Shown: positions 6,966 through 13,956 of the stretch, piece by piece
How the letters are laid out: every line of letters begins with the position of its first letter
Numbering within the stretch: position 1 is the first letter of the stretch
Assembly: GCA_017652345.1 (NCBI GenBank)
Contig: JAGCBE010000186.1
Location: 1-24,171, forward strand
Length of the DNA: 24,171 nt
Reading direction: 5' to 3'
From: Methanobrevibacter sp.
GTDB taxonomy: Archaea > Methanobacteriota > Methanobacteria > Methanobacteriales > Methanobacteriaceae
Notes under the pieces: model-generated
The model's input: only the letters and a program-made list of their open reading frames with translations
Told to the model about the DNA's origin: nothing
The model's database searches: none
Program-made: the position numbers and the translations under genes

Positions 6966-7262
6966 ATGAACAAAGAAAAGGTTCAAGAGTTATTCACCAG
7001 ATTTTCAGGACAGCAAGATTTAACCCCATTTAACGCAATGTTAGATTCTTCAATAGATTTAGTTATAAGTAAATTAAAAGACCCTATATATGAAACTAAG
7101 CCAGAACTTGATTACTATGCTGCTTCAATAGCAAATTTTGTTTATCAAACAATGGTTGTAACGTATGATAGAAAAAGGGTTTATGAAGCTGCTAAATTAC
7201 TGAGGAATGCATATGATGAAAGATGTAAACAATTCTTCTGGAAAGGGGAGGATACACCGTGA
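6966..7262 (+). CDS. Hypothetical small phage protein
   Basis: 98 residues from the ATG at 6966, 10-11 nt after AGAAGGA; a TTG at 6957 is too close to that site. Mostly helical: LFTRFSGQQDLTPFNAM opens it, then a segment DYYAASIANFVYQTMVV and a final helix ending in LRNAYDERCKQFFWKGE. The layout (LxxFSG, then an Ala/Tyr-rich helix) resembles a common small phage protein without known function. It overlaps the next gene by 4 nt (GTGA). The 6880-6965 gap holds no convincing promoter. Confidence 0.65.
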   Translation: MNKEKVQELFTRFSGQQDLTPFNAMLDSSIDLVISKLKDPIYETKPELDYYAASIANFVYQTMVVTYDRKRVYEAAKLLRNAYDERCKQFFWKGEDTP

Positions 7263-7510
7263 ATTGGATCTCATTAGGAGAAAAACTACCGGAGGATAAC
7301 CAACTTGTGAATATCTGTTTTAGGGATGAATATAGCGAAAGATATTATACGGCCAGATACCACAAGTTTTGTAATTGTTTTCAGTTTTGGATAAGCGATA
7401 TGAAATTTACATTTGAATCTCAGCAGATAGCTTTTTGGAAACCTTTAGAAAGTCTTGATGAAGAATACGAGCGCACAAGAAAAGAGCATAAGGCGGTTAA
7501 GAATTTTTAA
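7259..7510 (+). CDS. DUF551-like small protein
   Basis: 83 residues from a GTG start inside the GTGA overlap, 8 nt after GGGGAGG. The order WISLGEKLPEDNQLVNICF ... YYTARYHKFCNCFQFWI ... IAFWKPLE matches DUF551 (W-I-x-V-x-x-x-LP, then y-x-x-w and a terminal ThWmPLP-like strand), a family frequent in phages and prophages with no assigned role. A second, more divergent member lies at 11851. The last 15 residues are charged. Confidence 0.7.
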   Translation: MNWISLGEKLPEDNQLVNICFRDEYSERYYTARYHKFCNCFQFWISDMKFTFESQQIAFWKPLESLDEEYERTRKEHKAVKNF

Positions 7511-7525
7511 TTGGAGGATATAAAA

Positions 7526-8239
7526 ATGACTGAAAAAGAAGCATTATATTTTTTAAAAGGAGAATTAAAACTCGCACAAAAAGTTGCTTATTTAATTCCT
7601 GAAACAGAGAGATCAAATCATTCAGATCATATTGATGCACTTATTTATGCAATTAAAGCTATTGAAAGATACAGAACAGAACAATATGAAAATGAGGAAC
7701 TACTAAAAGAATTAAATAAGTTTACAAAAAGAGAACATAAGGCTGAAGAAGTTTTTATCTTTGATGTAATTCTTTGCAATAATGATGTAGATCGTGATGG
7801 AGATATGTTCTGTGACTCCGCCATTTATGAACTTGCAAATAAGTACAAAGGCGTCACCGGTATTTTCAATACAAAACAACCATATATTTCAGCACGAATT
7901 TTTAAAACAGAAGTAATTGAAGATCCAGAAAGAATAACAGAAACAGGCAATGTTTTTAAAGAAGTAAAAGCATATGCATACATGGTAAGAAGTGCGTCTA
8001 ATTTTGACTTCATTAAAGATATTGAGGCCGGAATTAAAAAAGAGGTTTCTATTAGTTGTTCTGCAAGAAAAAAGGTTTGTTCTATTTGTGGAAGAGATAT
8101 GCTTCATGATAGGTGCGTCCACATTAAGAATGATGATTACGAAGGAGAAACTTGCAGAGGGATTCTCACTGATATACAAGATGTTTATGAATGGTCTTTT
8201 GTATCTCCTCCAGTTGTTTCTAATTCAATTAAATATTGA
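7526..8239 (+). CDS. Prohead-protease-like protein with N-terminal helical extension, probably inactive
   Basis: 237 residues; ATG at 7526 follows TTGGAGGATATAAAA. Residues 1-65 are helical (ALYFLKGELKLAQ ... DALIYAIKAIERY), a small domain seen alone in many phage proteins. From about 75 the sequence follows phage prohead proteases of gut phages: DVDRDGDMF (87-95), GVTGIFNTKQ (109-118), ARIFKTEV, VKAYAYMVR, IKKEVSISCS (170-179, S175 at the nucleophile place), a cysteine insert CSICGRDM...C-x-H (185-199), and YEWSFVSPP (221-229). The His that normally follows GIF (as in 'GIFDH') is replaced by N115-T116, so catalysis is doubtful. It lies among early-type genes, away from capsid genes, and lacks the usual C-terminal extension. 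Confidence 0.55.
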   Translation: MTEKEALYFLKGELKLAQKVAYLIPETERSNHSDHIDALIYAIKAIERYRTEQYENEELLKELNKFTKREHKAEEVFIFDVILCNNDVDRDGDMFCDSAIYELANKYKGVTGIFNTKQPYISARIFKTEVIEDPERITETGNVFKEVKAYAYMVRSASNFDFIKDIEAGIKKEVSISCSARKKVCSICGRDMLHDRCVHIKNDDYEGETCRGILTDIQDVYEWSFVSPPVVSNSIKY

Positions 8240-8256
8240 TAGGACGGTAACTTAAA

Positions 8257-8754
8257 ATGCTAATTATTTTACAATGTAAATATCCAATAGGTAAATATGA
8301 GGAAGATGCTATTCTTTTAAGGTTAGAGAAACAGCTTGATATTGGTAATTTGCTACTAATCCCTGAATGTTTATATGTTCAAGACATTATAATGGATAAA
8401 GGTGATAATTCAATTAAATTTGAAACAAAACAGGAAAAGTCACAAACCGTTGGGGAGTTCTTTTTAGAAATGACAAAAGAATCTAACCGCAGAATAACTG
8501 TTCATGTAAGAAAAAGATTAGACGAACATAATTATAGGAATCTACTTTCAATCACAGTTTCTAATTTTGCAAGAGGATCATACGCACAAATAGATGATTT
8601 TAATGATTATGTAAAAATGCTTAGAAATTATGAAAAACAAGTAACTGGACAAGAGATAGCAACTTTATCACTTTTATGGGATGTCGAAGTTAAATATAAA
8701 GATAAATGCTATAGGGATGACCTAAGTCGTTATGAATATAACATTGTTGTATAA
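8257..8754 (+). CDS. Hypothetical protein
   Basis: 165 residues; AGGACGG precedes the ATG. The N-terminal third has beta strands (LIILQCKYPIG, LLLIPECLYVQDIIM); the middle is basic (RRITVHVRKRLDEHNYRN), and a helix-rich segment near DFNDYVKMLRNYEKQ leads to a final strand pair. No known motif. It is the last gene of the P4 unit and is followed at once by a terminator. Confidence 0.7.
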   Translation: MLIILQCKYPIGKYEEDAILLRLEKQLDIGNLLLIPECLYVQDIIMDKGDNSIKFETKQEKSQTVGEFFLEMTKESNRRITVHVRKRLDEHNYRNLLSITVSNFARGSYAQIDDFNDYVKMLRNYEKQVTGQEIATLSLLWDVEVKYKDKCYRDDLSRYEYNIVV

Positions 8755-8762
8755 TATATACA

Positions 8763-8800
8763 AAAACTCCTGCAAATATTTGTGGGAGTTTTTATTATTT
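8763..8800 (+). terminator. Rho-independent terminator ending the P4 unit
   Basis: The 8-bp stem 8763-8770 / 8785-8792 is extended inward by the partial palindrome CAAATATTTG. A T-rich run follows to 8800. It lies 9 bp after the stop at 8754. Confidence 0.85.
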
Positions 8801-8816
8801 TTATTGCAAAAACCTC

Positions 8817-8845
8817 TTGACTTTTTCATTAAAATATGTTATACT
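8817..8845 (+). promoter_or_regulatory. Promoter P5 (sigma-A type, extended -10)
   Basis: TTGACT 8817-8822, 17 bp spacer, TATACT 8840-8845, TGT before the -10. The downstream ATACTTGTAA is shared exactly with P6. Confidence 0.9.
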
Positions 8846-8899
8846 ATACTTGTAACAGCAAAACAAACCCAAACTAAATAAGATTATTTCTGTGGAGGT

Positions 8900-9018
8900 A
8901 TGAACAATGGGGAAGTTCTGTCGAAATTCTTGAAACCATTGTAAAAAAGTTCGGTGGTTGGTTGGATGAAAATGACTGTGATGATATTCCATACCGCTAT
9001 GTTGAAAAGGAGGATTAA
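8900..9018 (+). pseudogene. Frameshifted mini-gene (about 39 aa), or non-AUG start
   Basis: A coding-like frame runs from about 8899 to the TAA at 9016-9018 and reads EQWGSSVEILETIVKKFGG, then WLDENDCDDIPYRYVEKED. It has no in-frame ATG. GGAGG (8894-8898) is followed by ATGs at 8900 and 8907, but both lie in other frames and stop after 14 and 8 codons. One extra base after 8907 would join ATG AAC AA- to the frame starting TGG, giving an intact MN[K/N]WGSSVEILE... product. So it is either a one-base deletion, an assembly error, or unusual initiation. The next gene's AAGGAGG lies in its last codons, as in an intact operon. Function unknown. Confidence 0.55.
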
Positions 9019-9021
9019 CAA

Positions 9022-9687
9022 ATGCAGTATTACAAAACAGAATATAGTAATGTTCTTGAAAGATTTGATATGATGGAAGAGCTTAGAAATAAGCTTTCCC
9101 ATGAACTCAATCTTCTCAAACTTCAAAAATTACAAAATGACATTCTTTACATCAACGCAAAAAGAAAGTTATATGGAAAAAATGTTTTCGGAATTATGAA
9201 TATGGATGAAATGTGTCATAAAGCGAGTAAGTATCTTACTATGTTGAAGAACAAAGAAATTCGTAAAAATGCTAAATGCGAAGAGAGAAGCTTTTATGAT
9301 GTTCTTGTGGCGTCTATTCAGAACGGAACAGGAATTAAGGTAAAATCCATTGATACTATTATTTTTTATAATTATGACTCTGTGTTTGAAATTGATTTAA
9401 CAGATGCCGAATATAATTTGAACCTTAGAATTAGTATTCCTAATATTAAGAATCCAAAGTTCTTCCCAACAATTAGTGATACACTTAAAGAAGAAGATGT
9501 GCGGGAAATTCTTTATGAACTTGATCTTAGATTGAGTTATATCAAGGAAAAAACACAATACAGTACATCACTTGAAACTATTGTTAGTTATCCGACTGCA
9601 AGGGATACGAACGGTTACATTGAAGATCCAGAGAAGTTTAAAGAATATTTGAATCAGTTTGCAAGTGGTTTGAAAAGTAATCGGTAA
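9022..9687 (+). CDS. Hypothetical protein
   Basis: 221 residues; AAGGAGG (9007-9013) lies 8 nt before the ATG. A helical, coiled-coil-prone N-terminus (FDMMEELRNKLSHELNLLKL) is followed by a mixed domain with strands around IDTIIFYNYDSVFEIDL and a conserved-looking acidic helix (EEDVREILYELDLRL). No recognised motif. It is the main product of the short P5 unit, followed by its own terminator. Confidence 0.75.
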   Translation: MQYYKTEYSNVLERFDMMEELRNKLSHELNLLKLQKLQNDILYINAKRKLYGKNVFGIMNMDEMCHKASKYLTMLKNKEIRKNAKCEERSFYDVLVASIQNGTGIKVKSIDTIIFYNYDSVFEIDLTDAEYNLNLRISIPNIKNPKFFPTISDTLKEEDVREILYELDLRLSYIKEKTQYSTSLETIVSYPTARDTNGYIEDPEKFKEYLNQFASGLKSNR

Positions 9688-9695
9688 ATATATAC

Positions 9696-9730
9696 AAAAA
9701 TCCGGTAAATAATCACCGGATTTTTTATTT
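9696..9730 (+). terminator. Rho-independent terminator ending the P5 unit
   Basis: Perfect 11-bp stem (9696-9706 / 9715-9725) with a loop of 8 nt; GC-rich core TCCGG/CCGGA, followed by T-rich sequence. Confidence 0.9.
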
Positions 9731-9748
9731 CAAATTTCAAAAAACCTC

Positions 9749-9777
9749 TTGACAAATATTCAAAAATATGTTATACT
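9749..9777 (+). promoter_or_regulatory. Promoter P6 (sigma-A type, extended -10)
   Basis: TTGACA 9749-9754, 17 bp spacer, TATACT 9772-9777, TGT before the -10. It drives the longest small-gene run, 9827-13012. Confidence 0.9.
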
Positions 9778-9826
9778 ATACTTGTAAACAACTTAAACAC
9801 GTCAAATATTCAAGGAGGTACAAGAG

Positions 9827-10261
9827 ATGAAAAAGGTTATCATTTATAAGTGGAACAAAATGAACCAGATCAAAGTTCACAAAGTTGAAGATGTAAATGA
9901 ATATCGAAAAGTAATGAATATTCTTTACGAACAGGATAAGGAATATTTTCTTATTGGAGAGATTGACTTGGAAAAAGAATTATCCTATTTACAAGTTGTG
10001 TCCTTCTTCAACAAAGTGTTAGAGATCTGTTATCCGCAGTGTCCGGTTTGTCTTTGTGGAGAACTTAAACCTATTGCTACTAAGCATTTCGAATGCACTA
10101 TTAAGATGAGGAATAGCCTGTTTGTTGATTCCTACATTATCAATCTTACAAATGAATTCTATAATATGTTGGAACTCTTTTTTAAGGATTGTGGGTTTAA
10201 AATTAAAGATTACAATAACACAAGAAATACCTTCTGGTACGAAATGGAGGAGGTTAAATGA
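9827..10261 (+). CDS. Hypothetical protein with a Cys-rich segment
   Basis: 144 residues; AAGGAGG lies about 9 nt before the ATG. Mixed alpha/beta, beginning MKKVIIYKWNKMNQIKVHK, with acidic helix DLEKELSYLQVVSFFNKV. The central CYPQCPVCLCGELKP (88-102) carries four or five cysteines, which could bind a metal but do not form a standard knuckle. Unrecognised. The stop is 1 nt before the next start at 10263. Confidence 0.7.
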   Translation: MKKVIIYKWNKMNQIKVHKVEDVNEYRKVMNILYEQDKEYFLIGEIDLEKELSYLQVVSFFNKVLEICYPQCPVCLCGELKPIATKHFECTIKMRNSLFVDSYIINLTNEFYNMLELFFKDCGFKIKDYNNTRNTFWYEMEEVK

Positions 10262-10262
10262 T

Positions 10263-10577
10263 ATGGAAGGTAATAAAGTTCAATTCTATATTGGTACAAA
10301 TAGACAAACCACCGTTGTTCCCAATGGATTCGAAAGATTCTTTAGCGGAATTCGATTTGATACATACTCTCAGTTCAAAAAGGCAAAAGATATGATGATA
10401 GAGTGTGTTGAATTATTTGAATCTGGAATTCTGTTCAAGGATTCAAATAAAATAAAGAAAAGTAACGATATCAAAACAGAACTAGAGTTATATATCATTG
10501 AAGTTGATCCTATGAGATACTATGGATATGTTGATGAATATCCTATTGAAATGGATATTGAAGATTATGTTTATTGA
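10263..10577 (+). CDS. Hypothetical small protein
   Basis: 104 residues from ATG 10263, preceded by GGAGGAGG (10246-10253) in the end of the previous gene. An ATG at 10258 is out of frame. Strand-rich start (KVQFYIGTNRQTTVV), a helix (SQFKKAKDMMIECVELFESG) and a very acidic, Tyr-rich end (YVDEYPIEMDIEDYVY). No motif recognised. The following 75 bp before the next gene hold no promoter of the P family. Confidence 0.7.
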   Translation: MEGNKVQFYIGTNRQTTVVPNGFERFFSGIRFDTYSQFKKAKDMMIECVELFESGILFKDSNKIKKSNDIKTELELYIIEVDPMRYYGYVDEYPIEMDIEDYVY

Positions 10578-10652
10578 ATACTAACTGCAATAAAATGTTG
10601 TGAGCTAATGACTGTAATAAATTGTTTATAAAAGAATAAGGAGGAAACATAA

Positions 10653-11459
10653 ATGCCAAATCATGTAATGAATAAAGTTCAGTTTATTGGAGACCAGAAA
10701 AGAATCGATGAGATCTTGGAAGCTATTAAGGTAGATGATATTGGAATTGGAAGTCTTGACTTTAATAAAGTAATTCCTATGCCGGAATGTCTTAATGTTG
10801 AATCCGGTAGTAGAACAGATGAAGCTATTTCACATTATATGTCCTTGATTAGCCCATATGGTCATTGTATTTGGAATATTCCACAAGCTGAATTTGAATT
10901 TGGAATTAAGATTCCGGAGATTACAGTTAGTCAGTATCAAGATCTATGGAATGATATCTGTAAAGAAAGACATACTATTTTTCTAAAAAATAGTCTTCCA
11001 TTCCACCAACTTAAAAAAGACCTAGTTCTTGACGGTGAAAAGTATGTAAATAATTTTAAACAATATCAACATACAACTTGGTATGGATGGAGTTGTGAGC
11101 ACTGGGGAACAAAATGGAATAGTTATGGGTATAAAGAGGATTGCCCTAAGTTTGAAAATAATATTATTTATTTTGAAACAGCTTGGAATCCACCTAAACC
11201 TGTTATTGATAAACTTGCAAAGATGTTCCCCGATGTAACTATTGAACACTCATGGGCGGATGAAGATTCTGGATATAATACTGGTAAAACAACATATACC
11301 AAGGGAAAGAAAATCAACTTTGCAATCAAGGACAACACTAAAGAATCTTATGAATTGTATGCAAAACTCTGGAATGAGGATCTTGAACATAATGGATATC
11401 GACTTACAGAGGATGGTAAAACCTATAAATATCATGAAGAATTGGATAAGAGGTGGTAA
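10653..11459 (+). CDS. YubB/Api92-like ferredoxin-fold protein
   Basis: 268 residues; AAGGAGG lies 9 nt before the ATG. The opening MPNHVMNKVQFIGDQKRIDE and the later EHWGTKWNSYGYKE and ETAWNPPKPVIDKLAKMFPD are hallmarks of the YubB/Api92-like family found on plasmids, phages and integrative elements. SLDFNKVIPMPECL (44-57) is the typical 'DFNxIIPMP' strand. The fold is ferredoxin-like; the biochemical role is not established. The C-terminal 60 residues after SWADEDSGYNTG are charged and often differ between members. Followed 2 nt later by the next gene. Confidence 0.8.
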   Translation: MPNHVMNKVQFIGDQKRIDEILEAIKVDDIGIGSLDFNKVIPMPECLNVESGSRTDEAISHYMSLISPYGHCIWNIPQAEFEFGIKIPEITVSQYQDLWNDICKERHTIFLKNSLPFHQLKKDLVLDGEKYVNNFKQYQHTTWYGWSCEHWGTKWNSYGYKEDCPKFENNIIYFETAWNPPKPVIDKLAKMFPDVTIEHSWADEDSGYNTGKTTYTKGKKINFAIKDNTKESYELYAKLWNEDLEHNGYRLTEDGKTYKYHEELDKRW

Positions 11460-11461
11460 TT

Positions 11462-11656
11462 ATGAAGGTTTCGACTTTAATTATAAAACTTACAGAATAT
11501 CTTTCCTGGAAAGGTGACAACAATGATATTATTCTTTCGATTAAAGATAGGCACGGTGGTTATATTTTTAGTAACGGTGATATCGACATTGTTGATTATC
11601 TTGATGGAACAGTAGGTTTATATGCACATGAGGAGAAAGTTGATGAAAAATCGTGA
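11462..11656 (+). CDS. Hypothetical small protein
   Basis: 64 residues from ATG 11462, chosen over GTG 11453 because AGAGGTGG (11449-11456) would overlap the GTG. Starts MKVSTLIIKLTEYLSWKGD; a short helix and then strands (DIILSIKDRHGGYIFS). 'MKVSELIxxL' with a following 'DxxV' strand is common among small phage and mobile-element proteins of unknown role. Overlaps the next gene by 14 nt. Confidence 0.65.
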   Translation: MKVSTLIIKLTEYLSWKGDNNDIILSIKDRHGGYIFSNGDIDIVDYLDGTVGLYAHEEKVDEKS

Positions 11657-11858
11657 ATTGTTTTTAACGATGTCCGCATATGACTTACTTATAAAGATGA
11701 ATGAAAATCTTAGAAAGGATAATTTCATTTCAAGAGATGGATGTTGCGTCTTAAATTGTTTTTTACGAGAAGATGTTGTAAGTAAACGATGTAAAGAATA
11801 TGATCACTGCCAAAAATGCATTCAACAGTTTTTACAGGAGGATAATTCCAATGGATAA
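11643..11858 (+). CDS. Small Cys-rich, probably zinc-binding protein
   Basis: 71 residues from ATG 11643, 7 nt after GAGGAGA; the upstream ATG at 11622 has no site. The second half carries CCVLNC, then RCKEYDHCQKCIQQFL: six cysteines, with C-x4-H-C-x2-C-I at the end. The 'C-x2-CIxxWL' ending is common in short phage proteins thought to hold zinc. A role in binding nucleic acid or protein is possible, not shown. The GGAGG for the next gene lies in its last codons. Confidence 0.65.
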   Translation: MKNRELFLTMSAYDLLIKMNENLRKDNFISRDGCCVLNCFLREDVVSKRCKEYDHCQKCIQQFLQEDNSNG

Positions 11859-12114
11859 TGTTTGTAACAATGAATGGATTCCAATAAAAGACAAAAGACC
11901 CATTCAGCATAAAGCAATAGAAGCTATCTGTCTTGATCAAACTCAAGCAGCATTCTATGGTAAGTATTGGATCATCAAAATAGTTCTTCTGAATGATGAT
12001 GGTAACTTTGTAGATGAACATAATGTTGTTCACAATGTTCTTTATTGGCGTTATGTTGAGGATCTTCCTATAGATGTTCCTCCAATGTTTACAGGGTGGT
12101 GGCCTTTCTTATGA
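11851..12114 (+). CDS. DUF551-like protein (divergent)
   Basis: 87 residues from ATG 11851, 10 nt after GGAGG. NEWIPIKDKRPIQHKAIEA ... YWRYVEDLPIDVP follows the DUF551 outline (WI-x-x-x-D-x-x-P, later a 'hWr-x-x-x-LP' strand), as does the gene at 7259, but with a longer middle. Function unknown. The stop overlaps the next ATG (ATGA at 12111-12114). Confidence 0.65.
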   Translation: MDNVCNNEWIPIKDKRPIQHKAIEAICLDQTQAAFYGKYWIIKIVLLNDDGNFVDEHNVVHNVLYWRYVEDLPIDVPPMFTGWWPFL

Positions 12115-12437
12115 TTATTGAATGTGGAAAAGAAGATTACAGAAATCTTGTAGCAGATGTAGATTTCCTTGATGTAATTCGTGAAAAGATTTCGTTTGAA
12201 TTTGCAACTGAATTACAAAAATGGTTTGACGAAGCCGACTATGAAAAGGGTCAGCTTGATGAAGAGGTCAGAGAACTATTAGCAGATAACGATTATTATG
12301 TAACAAGGCTTGAAGAAATTTATACCTTAGTGAGAGGACTAATAGTAGATCTTACAAATAATGCAACAATTAAAAAAGAATCTAAACAGGCAACTCTTAA
12401 AATCTTAGAGGAAATTCAAACATTGTCTGATATCTAA
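12111..12437 (+). CDS. Hypothetical helical acidic protein
   Basis: 108 residues from the ATG of the ATGA overlap. Almost wholly helical and acidic (DFLDVIREKISFEFATELQK, then DEEVRELLADNDYYVTRLEE), ending in ATLKILEEIQTLSDI; coiled-coil or helical bundle is likely. No motif. Only a weak GGTGG precedes the ATG, so translation probably depends on coupling to the gene before it. Confidence 0.7.
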   Translation: MIIECGKEDYRNLVADVDFLDVIREKISFEFATELQKWFDEADYEKGQLDEEVRELLADNDYYVTRLEEIYTLVRGLIVDLTNNATIKKESKQATLKILEEIQTLSDI

Positions 12438-12446
12438 GGAGGATTT

Positions 12447-12839
12447 ATGGAAATTTTAATTAACAAACAAATTGACAAACAGAAGCTTTTAGATAAGGTT
12501 CTAAACAGCTCTGAAACAATTCATATAGTTACAAATAAAATAAAAACATATATTGATGAGATTGTTGAAAAAGTAGCAGAAAGAACAGGGCTTAAAGATA
12601 AAAATCTTATTCGCTTATATGCTCTTCTTGTTCTAGTAAAAGGAGAAAATGTAACTCTTGAAGATATTCATGATGCATGGTCTATGGATATGAATTTTAA
12701 AGATATCACGCCTCCATTCTGCTATGGACATGAACATAGAAGCATTGTTCCATTTGATCAACTCAGCAAGGAAACTCAGAACAAAGATAAAGAATATCTC
12801 GATGCACTTATTTCAATCGCAAAGGAGATTAAGCAGTGA
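12447..12839 (+). CDS. Phage protein with RyR-like 'HDAW ... H-SIVPFDQLS' motif
   Basis: 130 residues; AAGGAGG lies 5 nt before the ATG. The key segment is LEDIHDAWSMDM followed by GHEHRSIVPFDQLSKETQ and NKDKEYLDALISIAKE. This order (HxAW, then H-x-S-[IL]-VPFxxLs, then D-x-x-Y) recurs in small phage and mobile-element proteins and is reminiscent of the RyR domain; binding of a nucleotide-like ligand has been suggested for RyR domains, but nothing here shows it. The N-terminal 60 residues are helical. Overlaps the next gene by 4 nt (GTGA). Confidence 0.65.
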   Translation: MEILINKQIDKQKLLDKVLNSSETIHIVTNKIKTYIDEIVEKVAERTGLKDKNLIRLYALLVLVKGENVTLEDIHDAWSMDMNFKDITPPFCYGHEHRSIVPFDQLSKETQNKDKEYLDALISIAKEIKQ

Positions 12840-13012
12840 AATATCTTGTAAAAGGTTCAATTACATTTTCAGTTGAAGCAGATACAGAAAGTGAAGCCGA
12901 AGAAGAAGCAATGCGCAAAATGGAAGAAATGTTGTTTACAGAGTTTAACCTCATGTGGGATCAGGTTAGCACAGAGGTTATTCAAAAAATAGACAACGAC
13001 GAAAACAAATAA
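12836..13012 (+). CDS. Small DpnD/PcfM-like protein
   Basis: 58 residues from a GTG start, 8 nt after AAAGGAG (12821-12827). YLVKGSITFSVEADTESEAE then a helix (EEAMRKMEEML) matches the simple strand-turn-helix of DpnD/PcfM-like small proteins ('xYxVxxxxxxxVEVEADSEEEA'), found in phages and conjugative elements with unknown function. Strongly acidic. It is the last gene of the P6 unit and is followed by the 13026-13087 hairpin. Confidence 0.7.
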   Translation: MKYLVKGSITFSVEADTESEAEEEAMRKMEEMLFTEFNLMWDQVSTEVIQKIDNDENK

Positions 13013-13025
13013 TTTAATAATAGTA

Positions 13026-13094
13026 AACTCCTTAATCGGAATAAAAATGTACTTTATTAGTACAAATTTTATTTTGGTTAAGGAGTTGTTTTTA
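13026..13094 (+). terminator. Long hairpin: terminator that also covers the next gene's ribosome binding site
   Basis: Outer stem 13026-13035 / 13078-13087 (10 bp, perfect), continued by wobble pairs (13036-13039 / 13074-13077), an AATAAAA/TTTTATT stem and a GTAC/GTAC tip; then GTTTTTATC. The AAGGAG used by the gene at 13097 is in the 3' arm (13080-13085), so the same fold can stop transcription or hide the ribosome site. Confidence 0.75.
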
Positions 13095-13096
13095 TC

Positions 13097-13873
13097 ATGA
13101 AAATATATTATGAGAATATTATTACTGATTTAAGACGTAATGGAATTAACATTACTCAGGATATGTTTGACGCAATCAATGAATTTGCAGATATTCAAAA
13201 TTCATTTGTGCATAAACTAGATATTGATAAATGGCAGGATGTTAAAGGTAAGACTGTCTTATTTGTAAATAATGGAGAAATAGAAGCGGTTTATGGTGAC
13301 GGGAGATTTATGTATAATCCAAGAAAGGTTAAAGTTAGTCAAGCACCTGAATTTGATATTTATGAAGTTGAAGTTCTTGGAACTAATGTTCAAAACCGCA
13401 GACAAGAACGTAGAGATTATTTAAAAGGACTAACTAAAACAAAAGATTCTTCTTTTTCAAATGTTCCAAAATCAACAACCTATATTTGGAGCAAAGATTG
13501 GGATCCAGAAGTAAATAAGATTTATTATTCCAAATTATTACAAAGAAATCACCTAGGAAGATATGCATCACAATTAGAGGATGCCTATGATGTAGTAAAA
13601 GAACTAATAGATCAGCGCAGAGAAAGACTGGCTGGAAAACGAACAGAATATGACAGAATGATTACAAATATATCTAGGCAGATTGGAAAAATAGAGGATG
13701 AAATGATTGCTGCTGAAAGAGACTTTGAGTTTGATGTAGATAAGTTAAAAAAGGAAATGTCTAAACTTCCTAATCTAGTTAATATTGCTAGGGAGTTCAT
13801 AAAGACAGAGGAAGATGAATACAAACACTGGGGAAAGCGTAAACCATATAAGTATGATAAGATCTCTAAATAA
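13097..13873 (+). CDS. Hypothetical protein with C-terminal coiled coil
   Basis: 258 residues. AAGGAG lies 11 nt before the ATG, within the arm of the hairpin at 13026-13087, and no P-type promoter separates it from the P6 unit, so it probably depends on read-through. The N-terminal part is alpha/beta with a TVLFVNNGEIEAVYGDGRF strand pair (53-71); residues 98-140 are basic (NRRQERRDYLKGL); from about 155 to 230 the protein is a long charged helix (ELIDQRRERLAGKRTEYDRM, QIGKIEDEMIAAERD). The N-terminus (MKIYYENIITDL) resembles those of the genes at 14323 and 15913. No known domain. Confidence 0.75.
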   Translation: MKIYYENIITDLRRNGINITQDMFDAINEFADIQNSFVHKLDIDKWQDVKGKTVLFVNNGEIEAVYGDGRFMYNPRKVKVSQAPEFDIYEVEVLGTNVQNRRQERRDYLKGLTKTKDSSFSNVPKSTTYIWSKDWDPEVNKIYYSKLLQRNHLGRYASQLEDAYDVVKELIDQRRERLAGKRTEYDRMITNISRQIGKIEDEMIAAERDFEFDVDKLKKEMSKLPNLVNIAREFIKTEEDEYKHWGKRKPYKYDKISK

Positions 13874-13935
13874 TTTTCAAAAACCTCTTGACAAAATCTG
13901 AAATATGTGTTATAATGTATATAGTAATACATATT
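13871..13935 (+). repeat. Promoter-region repeat, copy 1 of 2
   Basis: This segment and 15130-15193 are almost identical, differing by one short indel and two or three bases in the spacer. They include the -35, -10 and a downstream ATATAGTAATACATATT. They mark the upstream ends of two duplicated cassettes. Confidence 0.9.
13888..13916 (+). promoter_or_regulatory. Promoter P7 (sigma-A type, extended -10)
   Basis: TTGACA 13888-13893, 17 bp spacer, TATAAT 13911-13916, TGT before the -10. Near-copy of P8. Confidence 0.9.
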
Positions 13936-13956
13936 TTATTGTTTGGAGGAAAGGAT

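Noticed and set aside
8907..8933. Programmed +1 frameshift (RF2-like TGA context) to join ATG 8907 to the 9018 frame
   Set aside because: TCT TGA is not the known CTT TGA slip site, and the coding-like frame continues upstream of this point, so a start-proximal lesion is simpler.
8801..9126. Two overlapping minus-strand open frames around P5
   Set aside because: They run antisense through a promoter, terminator flank and the mini-gene; no ribosome site.
10583..10627. Imperfect direct repeat (ACTGCAATAAAATGTTG / ACTGTAATAAATTGTTT)
   Set aside because: Only two copies with several mismatches in AT-rich spacer; could be chance.
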